Assembly: GCA_963678675.1 (NCBI GenBank)
Contig: OY783200.1
Coordinates: forward strand, 15,681,246 to 15,745,245
Source of the DNA: Xiphydria camelus
Lineage: Eukaryota; Arthropoda; Insecta; Hymenoptera; Xiphydriidae
DNA: 64,000 nt
Direction: 5' to 3'
Shown: positions 31,313 through 42,559 of the stretch, in pieces
Layout: each line of letters starts with the position of its first letter
Numbering within the stretch: position 1 is the first letter of the stretch
The notes under the pieces: model-generated
Databases searched by the model: none
Seen by the model: only the letters and a program-made list of their open reading frames with translations
What the model was told of the DNA's origin: nothing
Position numbers and translations under genes: made by a program

Positions 31313-33510
31313 CACAGGCACACAAAAAAAAGTTCCTGTTGCCGGAACCAGACCAGTATATCTTTATGTTTTTGAGGTCGCTGAATCCGAAACCGGTATC
31401 CGTTTGTCTCCATCACGTCACGTTTATGTCATTTCAAGGTCAAATCCTGGAAAATAGTCAAATCGATTCAAATTATTATTCCTATATATTTTTGGGGTCG
31501 CTGAATCCAAATCCGATGTCCGTTTGATCAAACAAGGTCAAATTCAAGGTCATTTCAAGGTCAAATATATTTATTCTCCCAAAAATGAACATTTTACTGC
31601 AGATTCTGGAAAATTGGAAATTTTACGTCTAGATATGTATCCAATTTTTTTGATAATACAACCCCTAAGGTCATTTCATGGTCACTTTATATTATTGTAT
31701 GGAAGGTTCATATGATAATTGCAAAAATAAGAAAGTGTGTCTTCACGAGAATAGACTACCACGCCAATATGTCTTCGAGGTCACTGAGTTAGAATCCGAG
31801 GTTCGTTTGCCACCAGTATGTCAGGGTCAAGTTCATTTCAAGGTCAAATTGAGCAAAAATGTTCAAATCTTTTCGCAATATCACTCCGTTATATTTTTGG
31901 AGTCGCTGGAACGTGTATTTTGTATTTCACTCTGCTACTTCTTCATCGTTTCGCCTTCTTTTATAACGTACTCGTTTATTCTCAAAAGATCTGTGCAAGG
32001 GATTTCTCTTGCGTTTTTTTTCCTTTTTCCGCGCTTTCTCTCTGCAACATCCAACAGAAATCTGCCATCATGTTTTCATCCCATCTACCCTGAAATCTTC
32101 GTTCTACATCTTTAAAATCTTGGTGGAAACGTTCTCCTTGTTCTTCACTGAAATTGCCAACGTTATCTGGAAATTCGTCCACATGACTGTCCATCATATG
32201 TAATTTTAAACTCATGTTACATTCCAATCTCCTGAAATTCTCAATCATATCAGATATTATTTTGTTGTAGTCCGAGCTCTTATGATTGCCTAGAAAATTA
32301 CTACATACTTTCTTGAAGCTGACTCACGCATTCTTCTCAATAGAGCTCATTTGAGTTACGAAGTGATTGTCTCTAAACATTTTTCTGATCTGAGGTCCAT
32401 CGAATACTTCCGCGCCTACTTTAGCATCAGATAGACCTGGAAATTAATCTCGTAAGTATTTGTAACAATCGCTTTCTTTATTCAACGCTTTGATGAATTG
32501 TTTCATGAGTCCTAACTTTATATGTAAGGGAGGTATCAATACCTTCTTTGAAGGCTATACAATTGAGGCTTTCTATTCTTACAACCCGTTGGAACGTATA
32601 TGAATACGTCATGAGAGAATCATCTTCAGTTTCACTTTCTTCATCATTCGTTTGGCCATCTTCGCTGCCACTTTCATTTCCGCTCGTATATCTCTTATCG
32701 TCATTATCAGCTTCATTTTCACTCGTGTAACTTTCATCTTCGCTATCAGTTCCACTCATATAGCTCTTATCTCTATTATTATCATCGTACTGTTCATCCT
32801 CATTCACACAATCTCTACGCTGATCTATATTTTCTCTTTCAACGTTTGCTTTAATCTCGTCTATTTCCATCTGAACTAAAATTCCGTTTGTTTGTATTGT
32901 CCTCGTTGGAAATAACAGGTAGTATGACACTCGTAACGTTAGCATACTTTATATGTGGTTTATTTTTTATATTGTACCCAGTTAGATATGTTTTGCAAAA
33001 ATAACAATCTTTTCTATTGTAAATAGATTGCGCTTTGGTCCAATGTATTGATATAAGAAAATTGAGATATTTCTTGTCTCGAGATTTATCATAACGATGA
33101 AATATTGTGTTACAAGAAGCACAAATGATGTGTGGTACCCAATCATTAGCTTCATCTATCATGTTCAAATCAAAACAATCCTTATACATATTCCTTATAC
33201 GCTCTGAAATACGTTTGCGATTCTTTGATGCTTCATACTTACCACAAACATAGCAAAATGAATCTTGATCCTTATTGCATATGTGATCCGAACTTGTAGT
33301 GATAGACTCTACAGTAGCCAAGTTTTCCACCAATGCAGAGCTGCGGTCGCTTGATGACGACGATTGCGGGCCCGCTTGCTTACCCAGACCAACCGCCGAT
33401 ACTGGGGTTCCTTGTGAGAACCCCTGTATCCTAACACATTTCCGTGTGCCTGCCATGACGGCTTGGACGCCTTCATCCAGGGATTTTGCCGGAAAAATAA
33501 ACAATAAAAA
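31313..33510 (-). mobile_element. TE B: CACAG-ended element, right end missing
   Basis: The left end CACAGGCACACAAAAAAAA follows TTA (31310-31312) at the point where the Helitron helicase reading stops. TCAAGGTCA-type repeats lie at 31420-31850. The gene is on the minus strand (33456-31927). To the right the element passes into a fold-back repeat (33509) and no matching right end was found, so it is truncated or rearranged there. Confidence 0.7.
31927..33456 (-). pseudogene. TE B transposase-like gene, LHIKLGLMK family, centre deleted
   Basis: It starts at ATG 33456 (MAGTRKCVRIQGFSQG) and keeps the full zinc-binding N-terminus: SFCYVCGKYEASKNRKR, WVPHIICASCN and KDCYFC. A long acidic linker with SGTDSEDESYTSENEAD-like repeats follows (to about 32640). 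Then, after an abrupt join near 32540, the C-terminal part appears in several frames: IKLGLMKQFIKALN, GLSDAKVGAEVFDG, KVCSNFLGNHK, MSLKLHMMDSHVDEFP, GERFHQDFKDVERRFQG and MMADFCW, ending RSFENKRVRYKRR and a stop at 31927. The whole middle (VYCNN, RLFIDSS, PCFLC blocks of the other copies) is missing. The N-terminal Cys pairs suggest a DNA-binding or dimerisation module, somewhat like a ZAD. Confidence 0.75.
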
Positions 33511-33725
33511 AACGTGTGGCCGCCACACGCGAAAGAAGTGAAACTTCGATACCAGTTTCTCTGAATTTGATTCCGATGGTATTAATTTCAATTGGCTCTA
33601 TACAAGTCTTCTACAATGCTTCTTCGTAGAGCCAATTAAAACTAATACCACCGGAATCAAATTCAGAGAAACTGGTATCGAAGTTTCACTTCTTCTGCGT
33701 GTGGCGGCCACACGTTTTGCTTGTT
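33509..33725. repeat. Fold-back repeat F6 with CGTGTGGCCGCCACACG ends
   Basis: This is a 215-bp palindrome; each end is itself a palindrome CGTGTGGCCGCCACACG. The arms carry GAAGTGAAACTTCGATACC and CTCTGAATTTGATTCCG. A single arm lies at 34755-34890. Confidence 0.8.
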
Positions 33726-34754
33726 TTTTTTCTTATTTTCATCCAAGGAACCCATCCTTGAAGTTTGTCGCAATATTAAAGAATCACCCAGTATATTTAC
33801 GTACTTGGTCTAACAAAATATTTTTTCCGCCATTATCAAGTATACACTTATTAATTGGAAATAAACTCTTTTCTCAGTATACGAAGTAACTTTGATCGAA
33901 CGAAGTATTCACTAAACTGACAAATTTCTAGAAAATCATAAACGGAATCAAGGAATTTTACTTCTAAATTTGACAGTGATAAAACATTAATCGCTGTTTC
34001 TCAGAATTTCACATACATTACAAATTCTATTATAGTGCACATTATAGTGCACGCAGTTCGGGTGGTACGTTTCGGCAAACGAGGACTGCTTATGGTTTCG
34101 CAGTCCTGCACCTTTCCCGGAAGGCTAATTACCGAACGAATTGTAATGAACCACTTCTCGCAAATACCGCTATATTTCGAATGCATTCGAAATGCATTCA
34201 GCTTTGTAAAGGAGAGAAATGACGATTTCAATAGATAACCGAATATTTCGGCAAAGGTTCATTCCGATTCCTCCAGTAATTACCCCTTTCAGGAAAGGTG
34301 CGGGACTGCGAACTCATTAGCAGCCTGGATTCGCCGAAATGTACTGCTTCGCTGATGGCGAGATGAACCCTAGTTTGACGAAGTATTTATGATCGCGATG
34401 CTATTGGGTTGGAAGATAAGTTCGTAGCGTTTTCTTTTATTTTCTTTCATTTTACAACGATTTGTTTGCTGTCCCGCAAAGTGTTTATATTCATTCGAAA
34501 GAGCTCTTTCTGCTCTACAAAACTGTTATATTTATTTATTCGAATAACAATTTTTTATTATTTTTCAGACTTAGAAATAGAATATCCAAGAGGAAAAAAT
34601 CAGAATTTTCGACATCTTTTTTATCAAAGACTCGCCTATAACACCTTCTCCGTATACGGTAGTTTTTTGACCTCGATGAAAAGCGAAGAAAAGCAGATGT
34701 CGAAACAGCTGATTTTTGCCCCCTGGATATTCCATTTCTAAGCCAGAAAAATAA
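33726..34754. other. Unassigned segment with a diverged inverted repeat
   Basis: An inverted repeat with motifs CTTTCCCGGAAGG / CCTTTCAGGAAAGG lies around 34070-34320. GGTTGGAAGATAAGTTCGTA at 34409 resembles a mariner terminus, but no partner or transposase was found. No gene is supported. Confidence 0.4.
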
Positions 34755-35300
34755 TAAAAAACACAAAACGTATGGCCGCCACACGCGGAAGAAGTGAAAC
34801 TTCGATATCAGTTTCTCTGAATTTGATTCCGGTGGTATTAGTTTCAATTGGCTATATACAAGTCTTTTACAATGCTTCTTCGTAGAGCTAATACGAAAAA
34901 GGAAATATATCGACAAAGAAAAAATAATAATAATAAAGTAGTTACTCCATTATTGTAATCCAATTCCATCGTATTCATTATTTTTCTGCCACGACTTTGA
35001 TTGTTGATAGTGGATGGATCATCCAATAAATTTGATTTTTCTTCACTATCAGCAATTAAAGTCGTGGCAGAAAAATAAGTAATACACAATGTTATTGGAT
35101 TACAATAATGGGGAGTAACTACTTTATTATTATTTTTTCTTTATCGATACATTTCCTCTTTTGTATTATACTATCACACAAGTTCCAATTTATATACCGA
35201 CCTATCAAACGTGAAGTGTACGTGTACCTCACTTCTATTTCATCTCTTCTTCGCCTCTAGTGTAACGATGGAAATTACAAAATATCATAACTTTTCTGTA
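34755..35300. repeat. F6 arm followed by centre of an F2 fold-back
   Basis: 34755-34890 is one F6 arm. 34893-35300 matches F2 with its centre near 35025 (GCCACGACTTTGATTGTTGA / complement), shorter than the copy at 1655-2715. Confidence 0.65.
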
Positions 35301-36605
35301 TGTAACAACATGTACCGAATGTCCTCTGGCAAAAACTCCTGATTTTGGATTTCCCTGACATTTGGCTGGAAGTGGTTGGCTCGGTGCTTTAAGAGTTGGC
35401 TTTGGGAGAGTGCGCTGCGGTCTTACGAGCTGAGCGAAAAGTGTCAAAAGTCTGATCTCCCGGTACCTGTCAATTCGGGAGATCGAAATCGTTAATTTGT
35501 AAATAATGATTACTAATATGTAGAAGTGGTAAGAAATAATCATTCGGGATTCTCTTCGATGATATTCCCCAAGTGTTTAAAAACCGGTGTCCGATTTTTG
35601 CCAATAACTGTTGCTTCAACTTCCAGTGATATTATTAAGTATTACTGCAGAACGAGTAGGTTGGAAGATTTTCATGAAGACTCATGATTTTCTGATATGT
35701 CATCTCGTACAGGTGCAACTGAAGCGGATCTAGCTCGTGTCCTGTCCGTAAAAAGATGACTCGATGGACATTGGAGAATGTCAGACTTGTCACCGAGCGC
35801 CTATTACCTACGGTACATTAATTGCTATACGCGCTTCTCGTTTCAACTATTCCAGCGTTAAATAACTTTTACTTCTTTCAAGCTAATAACCTTTTATGAA
35901 CTGTTCGTGGTAGGAGGCAGCGATCAATAATAGCGACTCGTCATAGACAAGTGTGCCGAACTACTACTGCGATAATGTGCCCAAGCTCACGGTCTATTCT
36001 GCGATTAACGTTAACATAATCGTGATTATGCTCGGGTGATGGGTATTCCAAAAGAGGTAAAGTTGATACTAAACATCGGACGCTCTGTAAGCTGACTTGC
36101 TAGTGTATGCTTCGCAACTGGAACATCATCGCAGGAATAATTTGTCTACGATTAGTCACAATCATTGATTGCTGCCCCCTACGATCAACAATTCGTACAA
36201 GAGGTAAATACTTTGAAAGAAGTGAAAGTTATTTAAAGCAGGAATAGTTGAAATGAAAAGCGCATATTGCAATGAAAATACCGTGGGTGAAAGGCGCTCG
36301 GTGATAAGTTCGACAATGTCTGATGTCGATCGACTCATTTTCTTCAGGATAGGACAGAAGTTACATCCTCTTTGTTTGCACCTTATGAAAGGGGACCTGC
36401 AAGAAAACCGTCAAAAACTTCATGAAAATCTTGTAACCTACTCGTTCTGCAGTAATTACTTACTTAATCGCTGAAAGTTGAAGCCACAGTTATGGACACC
36501 GATTTTTAAACACTTGGGGAAACTCATCGAAGAAACCCGAATAATTATTTATCACTTCTACACATTATTCAGTATTATTTACAAATTAACAATTTCGAGG
36601 TTAGA
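35301..36605. repeat. Diverged fold-back (about 35475-36600) and flank
   Basis: Inverted motifs pair across a centre near 36040: TGTAGAAGTGGTAAGAAATAA with its diverged complement at about 36545, AGTGTTTAAAAACCGGTGTC with GACACCGATTTTTAAACACT (36497), and ACGAGTAGGTTGGAAGATTT at about 35653 with its partner at about 36430. 35301-35474 is unassigned except for a short F4 motif. No gene. Confidence 0.55.
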
Positions 36606-36800
36606 GATCAGAAGCCCCTTTCTCGAACTCGCTCGTATCTTTGCGTATACGCATCTTAGCGAATAGACCAATCGGGATCAAGTATTCCGTATCAGGGAAC
36701 GTATACGCGAGTAGATCAATCAGGACCCCCCCACCACAACGGAATACTTGAGCCTGATTGGTCTATTCGCTTAGATGCGTATACGTAACTTTGCGAGTGA
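36606..36800. repeat. Small palindrome with TGATTGGTCTATTCGC arms
   Basis: Arms CGTATACGCATCTTAGCGAA (36640) and the complement ending near 36790 face each other; the centre (36720-36735) has a run of seven C. Confidence 0.65.
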
Positions 36801-36825
36801 CTTGAGAAATTTATTTACGAGTAAG

Positions 36826-38305
36826 GGGGGGCAAAATTTCAGCGGTGCATGCAAAAGGATTTCTTAAAACTAATCCAACGTCTCGAGTTAATATGTAACA
36901 ACATATATACTGTCATAAGTAGTATCTTTACATGTGATGAAACAATTCGTCATGGTTATTGGAAGAGTATACTTATTGTTAGAGTTAAAGGTAAAATGTC
37001 TACATGGATTTCTGAAGACAACCAAGATATAAGAAAAATCCGATGGCCTGTAAATTCGAAAGCGGCATGTTTTATTTCTCCAAAATATTCAAGCAAAGTG
37101 AAAAATATAAGGGCACACTCTAGTTTATAAATCCCTTTCAAAATATCACGAAAATAAATCAAAAGTAACGTGGTTATAATTAATTAGCTCGTATCGGTAT
37201 AAAATATGAGATTTTAATTTGGTGGTAATAAAAAGCTATTCTCCTACATGTAGGTACGTATTCTCCTCATGAATAAATTCCAAAAAGTAATGAAATCCCC
37301 CACAAAAAGAGATTCTCTGTAAAAAAAAGGCGTCATGTTCATTCAGTGCCAACAAAAATTGATACGTAAAATACTCTCCAAAAAAGATTTGAAATCAATT
37401 AAGATCGCCATGTGCAAGAGTTATATATAAAAAGTAAAAGGCATCATTTGAAAGGAAAATTATTGTAACTCGTTACTAAAAAATTCGACTAAAAAAATTT
37501 AGGTATAAACAAATTTTCATAAAAAAGAACTTGCCGCGTTTTTTCCTTCAAAATAAAAAATTTACAGAGAATCACATTCGATGTTTATGCACTTATGAGA
37601 GAGATTTTAAATAAATTCATACGCTTATATGATACCACCAGTATACCGAACGTCGCACGAGAAACCGATCAGGCGGGGGCCTTCTGAATTTCTCTGAATT
37701 TGACTTCGGCAGTGCAATTTATGAATCACTCTAGCACCATCCAAGCACTGCAAATTATTCGGTATAGTGGACAAAATATGAAAACTTAAACGCGGCAAGT
37801 TCCTTTTTATGAAAATTTGTTTATACCTAAATTTTTTTAGTCGAATTTTTTAGTAACGAGTTACAATAATTTTCCTTTCAAATGATGCCTTTTACTTTAT
37901 ATACATAAATCTTGACCATGGCGATCTTAATTGATTTCAAATCTTTTTTGGAGAGTATTTTACGTATCAATTTTTGTTGGCACTGAATGAACATGCCGCC
38001 TTTTTTTACATAATCATTTATACCCCACAAAGCGCGTTTTTGCAAGTAACTTTTCTGTAACATTCCTGCGATATTTTGCTATATTCATGAATACTACCGT
38101 ATATGTTAGAAATATATATTTCTCGATAAATTCGCGAATGTTGCAAAATATCATAGAAACATTTCGGAATCATTACATCGAAAGATCTCCTCGATAAGGT
38201 ACAGCTCGATAAGATTGTACTTGTCAGGGCTGAATTATATGGGGTTTTTATAATTATTTTAGGAAGTCTCAGAAGAATACAGGTGCAGCATAATATAGAT
38301 CTGTG
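36826..38305. repeat. Composite repeat: F2 tail, F1 fold-back, F2 arm
   Basis: 36826-37170 repeats 2740-3100. 37185-38012 repeats 4995-5815 and includes an F1 palindrome (arms about 37290-37555 and 37785-38010, spacer with TTAAACGCGG intact). 38020-38305 repeats 2427-2700. The order suggests an F1 element inserted into F2-related DNA. Confidence 0.65.
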
Positions 38306-38309
38306 CTAG

Positions 38310-39080
38310 AAAGAATAAGGAATAACCTTCGACGAGCATTCGGGCTGTGGCAACAGAGGTTAGAATCAGCAAGACCATGGCAGGGAGGATATTGAAGGAT
38401 GGACGCACGTCCATGCACTCGAGGCAGCAAACCTAACTCGCGGAATGAACCAATGCAGCTGGTTCTTGGAACAATAAGTGGACGATCAGTCGTTCGAAAG
38501 AAACCCCCTCGGGTTCGCACATGATTTGGAGTCCTTCTGGGTGGAATTGAATAGCAGCACGTTTATTTCTGTAACAGATTATAAATAACAAAATTATATC
38601 CAGCATTTCACTATTTAAAATATAGTACGAAGGAGGAAATATATCAATAGAGAAAAACTAATGTTAAAGTAATTACTTGATTATTGTAATCCAATTCCAT
38701 TGCATCTGCTATTCTTCTACCACGGCTTTAATGGAGAAGAAACATCAAATTTATTTGTTAATCCATCAATTCACCCCATGCTCGCATGACGCTGGAAACA
38801 AAAAATAGAATTACTCTACAAAGATATTTATCCTTCCATCGAAAGTGAGGTTAAAGCTGTCAGATGGCAATTAAACTTATCTGGTGGCAATTCTTCTGAG
38901 ATACTGCCGTTTCCTTTCCTGCTCTTAATGCACAGGCAACTAGAGAAAAATACCACTGCATCCGTTCACTATCTCGATTAAACGAAAAAAATACAAACGA
39001 TTATTAAACTATACGGAGGGTCTGTCACATTCACCACTATTGAGATTCATTACTCCGATTACACTGAATTTTCCCTTTTT
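38310..39080. repeat. Inverted copy of 1066-1650
   Basis: Reads in reverse relative to 1066-1650, for example GTCTGTCACATTCACCACTA (39021) versus its complement at about 1095. 38330-38530 holds a GC-richer stretch without a recognised product. Confidence 0.6.
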
Positions 39081-39114
39081 ATTAACAAGCGCGTCCGAGG
39101 ATCGAAATAAACGC

Positions 39115-40195
39115 GAGGGAAATCGTTACGCGAAAATGGAAATATTTTATTCACTTTGAAAACCATGACCAAACATTCAAGGAATATATTCTCTCACACA
39201 CTCTCACATACATTTGATGGCGTATGCGTGTGCCCGCATCTGCGTAGACATTTCCGATCATGGTCGACTATCGCCGAAGATAGGCGGAATTAGAGTGACA
39301 TTTTGACATATATATATTGCCCGAGAAATCGGATTCTCGACTTTCAGGCGGCAGGGGCGTGGCTTAGCGTTGCTAAGGGCGAATCTCTGTTAATATTTAA
39401 CTTATAACATTTATTCTGGTCTCTATCGATAGAGAATAGTCGATATATATGGCGTAACTAAGCATAGTTTTGGTTATAACCGTATATTTATTGAGAAAAT
39501 TCGATGTAAAATTTGAGGGGTGAAGGGGGCAGACATTTTTCCTGTAAAGATACACGGGTGCTCGCTCGCTGCGACAGCGCTGTCGGCGTCGTTCTGACGA
39601 ACTTGAATGAACATGCCGCGAGACACTAGCGTGTCTCTTGATATATTCTCTCATATACGTTTGATGGCGTATGAGTGTGGTCGCATTTGTGTACGCATTC
39701 CGATCATCGCCAAATAGTCGACGATGTGAAAGCCGGAATATATCTCACACATTTGATGGCGCGCGTGTGTGTTTGATCGCATCTGTGTACACATTTCCGA
39801 TCAAGGCCGAACTTCGCCAAAGATAGTAGGAATTTTTGTGACATTTTGACATATATATATTGGCCGAGAAATAAAATTCTCAACTTTTGGCGCGAGGGGC
39901 GTGGCTTCGCGTTGCTAAGGATGAATCTCTGTTAATATGTAACTTATAAAATTTATTCTGGTTCATCAATAGAGAATAATCAATTTATATGGCGTAACTA
40001 AGCATAAGTTTGGTTATAACCATATATTTATTGAGAAAATTCTATATAAAAATTGAGGGGTGAAGGGGGCAGACATTTTTCCTGTAAAGATACATACCCG
40101 CCCGCGGCGACAGCGCTATTATTTCTGACGAATCTGACGAAACTAACTTGAACGAACATGCCGCGAGACACTACCGTGTCTCTTGATAATAATAC
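39115..40195 (+). repeat. Tandem duplication, two units of about 540 bp
   Basis: Paired landmarks: GGGTGAAGGGGGCAGACATT at 39519 and 40059, TGACATTTTGACATATATAT at 39297 and 39839, and ATGCCGCGAGACACTA near 39610 and 40158. Units differ by small changes. No gene is supported. The outermost part has CACACACTCTCACA-type simple sequence. Confidence 0.75.
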
Positions 40196-40408
40196 AAATT
40201 TGTGTTTTGTTTGTTTTATTTGATTAAGTTTTAACTCAAAATAGTATAATATATGTTTTGATTTTTGATAAGTAAATTCTTGGAGAGATCATATATAGTC
40301 ATTGGTACATTTTTAAAATTTAAATGATTCCTAGAATAATTAAAATATTGTACACTTTCCAGAGAATTTTAATTGCAATTTATATGTATGTTCCTTTTAT
40401 CTTTTTAG

Positions 40409-40515
40409 GTGGTGCTCTACAGCCAGAGTTCTTGGCCTCAATGACAAATTTAACAGTGCCCTTTGGGAGAGATGCAACATTTACGTGTTTAGTGGGGCAT
40501 TTGGGAGGTTACAGA
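40409..40515 (+). CDS. Internal exon of an Ig-superfamily gene, lachesin / DIP-like
   Basis: The exon lies between a pyrimidine-rich acceptor (TTTTATCTTTTTAG, ending 40408) and a GTAAGTA donor (from 40516). It encodes GALQPEFLASMTNLTVPFGR, then DATFTCLVGHLGGYR. This is the first Ig domain start of lachesin and Dpr-interacting proteins, where QPEFLAPLENLTVAQGRD precedes an F-T-C with the first disulphide Cys and the exon ends after YR before VAW. Those proteins are GPI-anchored or secreted neuronal adhesion molecules. The exon has phase 1 at its start and phase 0 at its end. Neighbouring exons are not in the window, so the flanking TE-rich DNA would be intron. It could also be a retained exon of a partial gene copy, but clean splice sites and an open frame argue for a living gene. 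Confidence 0.8.
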
Positions 40516-40772
40516 GTAAGTATAAGATGAAAAATCAATCGATTTACAATAATAACATAATTTCAAGGTAAACCATTGAATTCCCAAACGAAATATCTAG
40601 CCCATATCATAAGTAATTTCTCCATCAAAAATTTGCATGGGCGTCAAATTAATTTTGTTATCGTCTCGCTCATCCTCTGTGGTGTACGAGGCGTGTCTGC
40701 AGAATAAGGTCTCTAATTTTTTTCACATAGAAAACACGTTTATTGGCAATTAATGTTACATTGATGGAAAGG

Positions 40773-40966
40773 CTAGACTTTCAGCTCTTTTTCGACGTAA
40801 TCACCGTTTCGATCGATACATTTTTGCATGCGCTGTGGCATTTTTCGTATACCCTTGTCATAGAACTCTCCCGCCACATTGGGCAGGTAGTACTCGACCT
40901 CATTTTTCAACTCGTCGTCGGTCTGGAAATGCGTTCTCCTCCTTCGATTTTGAATGGCATGATGCC
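40773..40966 (-). pseudogene. Mariner transposase, C-terminal remnant
   Basis: The minus-strand frame reads HHAIQNRRRRTHFQTDDELK, NEVEYYLPNVAGEFYDKGIR and RMQKCIDRNGDYVEKE before a stop. The final ERFKKCIEKNGDYVEK-like block is the usual C-terminus of mariner transposases. The catalytic domain is missing; upstream on the minus strand the frame runs into unrelated Ala/Val-rich low-complexity sequence. The copy is a short dead relic, lying about 260 bp after the host exon in the putative intron. Confidence 0.8.
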
Positions 40967-41049
40967 GTGCTAGTGATAGTGTTAGAACTATAAGATCCGC
41001 TATCCGTGCGACGGCGACGACGACGACGGGCGCAAGACTACTATCTGCC

Positions 41050-42540
41050 ACTACCACGACCACCATGGTAGCGGCCTCCATTGTAATAACGAGACTAGTG
41101 AGGCGCCGCGGCCGAGGCCGCGATTCGTGGCCTTGTATTTGTCAATTACGGCTAAGGAATCGAAAGTATTCAAAATGCGTTTAGCCTGCTTATTCTTATT
41201 TTCACTTATCAGAAGCAGTTTCCAGGCTGCACCACGTGGAGGTAGCATTTCGCTATGAATGCAAAAACCGCTTTTTTACTTCTTTTTAAAACTGGAAACA
41301 CGATACCCCGTCCGATCTGGCAACTGAAACAACACTGAGCTCGATACTATGAGTTCAAAAATGTTTAGATTTAATTATCATCTATCCAAATCTGAAATAT
41401 AAAATTTAAAAAAAATTACATTAAAACCCAGATTCTGATATTTAATTTTTAAATTCCATGCTTTAAATTATAATTTCACTCTAAAAAACCAATCGAAATT
41501 TTGAACGTCAGATTCGAAATCAGCGCCACTGGAAACTGACATGTACGCGAAAACCGATCAAAATCAATGTACATTTTAAACATTAAAAAACGAAATCCTG
41601 CTTCTAAAGTAATTTTTAAAAAATTTCAAAGTCAAATTCGTAATCAGCGCGGTCAACAACACCTGAGCATTACGTACACGACCTCAAAGATTTCGTTACG
41701 TACATAAAAGGACAGCGCTCTTCTTCGGCCTGAACCACCATACAGACGCTGCGACGCACTTCCATTAGGAATAGATGGCTACTTTTTGCTCGATCCATCA
41801 TCGGTTGTACAGAGATCGTCGTATTCATCGCATTCATAATAACATCGGTTTTCGCATTCACTGCTAAAACTGACATGTACGCAAAAACATCGGCTTCCTC
41901 GAAAACTGCCGTCAATTTTTCTCCGCGTTTCTTTTGAAGCCAGAAAGAACATAGACATATAATTAGATAATAATGTGTAAATTGGGAAACACAATACGCC
42001 GTCTGATCTGGCAAGTGAAACAGCGCTGAGCTCGATACTATGAGTTCAAAACTTTGTAGATTTAATTATCACTATCCAAAAATCTGATATATAAAATTTC
42101 AAACAATAAAAATAAAACCCTGATTATGATATTTAATTTTTAAATTCCATGCTTTAAATTCTAATTTCACTCGAAAAACGCACTCGAAATTTTGAATGTC
42201 AGGTTCGAAATCAGCGCAAATGAAAACTGACATTTACGCGAAAACCGATCAAAATCCATGTACAATTTAAACATTAAAAAACAGAATCCGGCTTCTGAAG
42301 TCATTTTCAAAAAAATTCAATGTCATATTCGTAATCATCGCGTTCAAAGATCCCCTAGTACCATTTTTCAATCCTATCTACGCTAAATTAAAAATTCTCT
42401 AAAAAAAATTAAACGTCAGAAGTATCCCGTGGTCGACTTGATATATTGATTTTTTCAGAATTCCGGAATTCTTACGTAAAGCGTTACGTACACGGCCTCA
42501 AAGGTTTCGTGATATACATAGCATCACAGCGCTTTAGTAA
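41050..42540 (-). repeat. Family X, inverted, two diverged units
   Basis: On the minus strand this holds the exon-like stretch MLPPRGAAWKLLLISENKNK (41248), also found in plus orientation at 55090-55200, and two copies of the module with GCTCAGCGCTGTTTCACTTG-type and GATTTCGAATCTGACGTT-type motifs (41330-41640 and 42000-42340). A decayed exon lies at 41670-42014 (KKRGEKLTAVFEEADVFAYM). The plus-strand flank has GTACGTAACGC-type ends near 42480-42530. Confidence 0.6.
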
Positions 42541-42559
42541 ATAAAGAAAAGAACTGGAG

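Noticed and set aside
32548..32879. Plus-strand Ser/Leu/Ile-rich frames over TE B
   Set aside because: They are antisense to the acidic linker of the TE B gene.
34409..34440. Mariner terminus GGTTGGAAGATAAGTTCGTA
   Set aside because: No matching second end, TA flanks or transposase within reach; kept only as a remark.
40981..41081. Val/Ala-rich minus-strand frame next to the mariner remnant
   Set aside because: Translation of a (CGA)n-like low-complexity stretch, not mariner protein.
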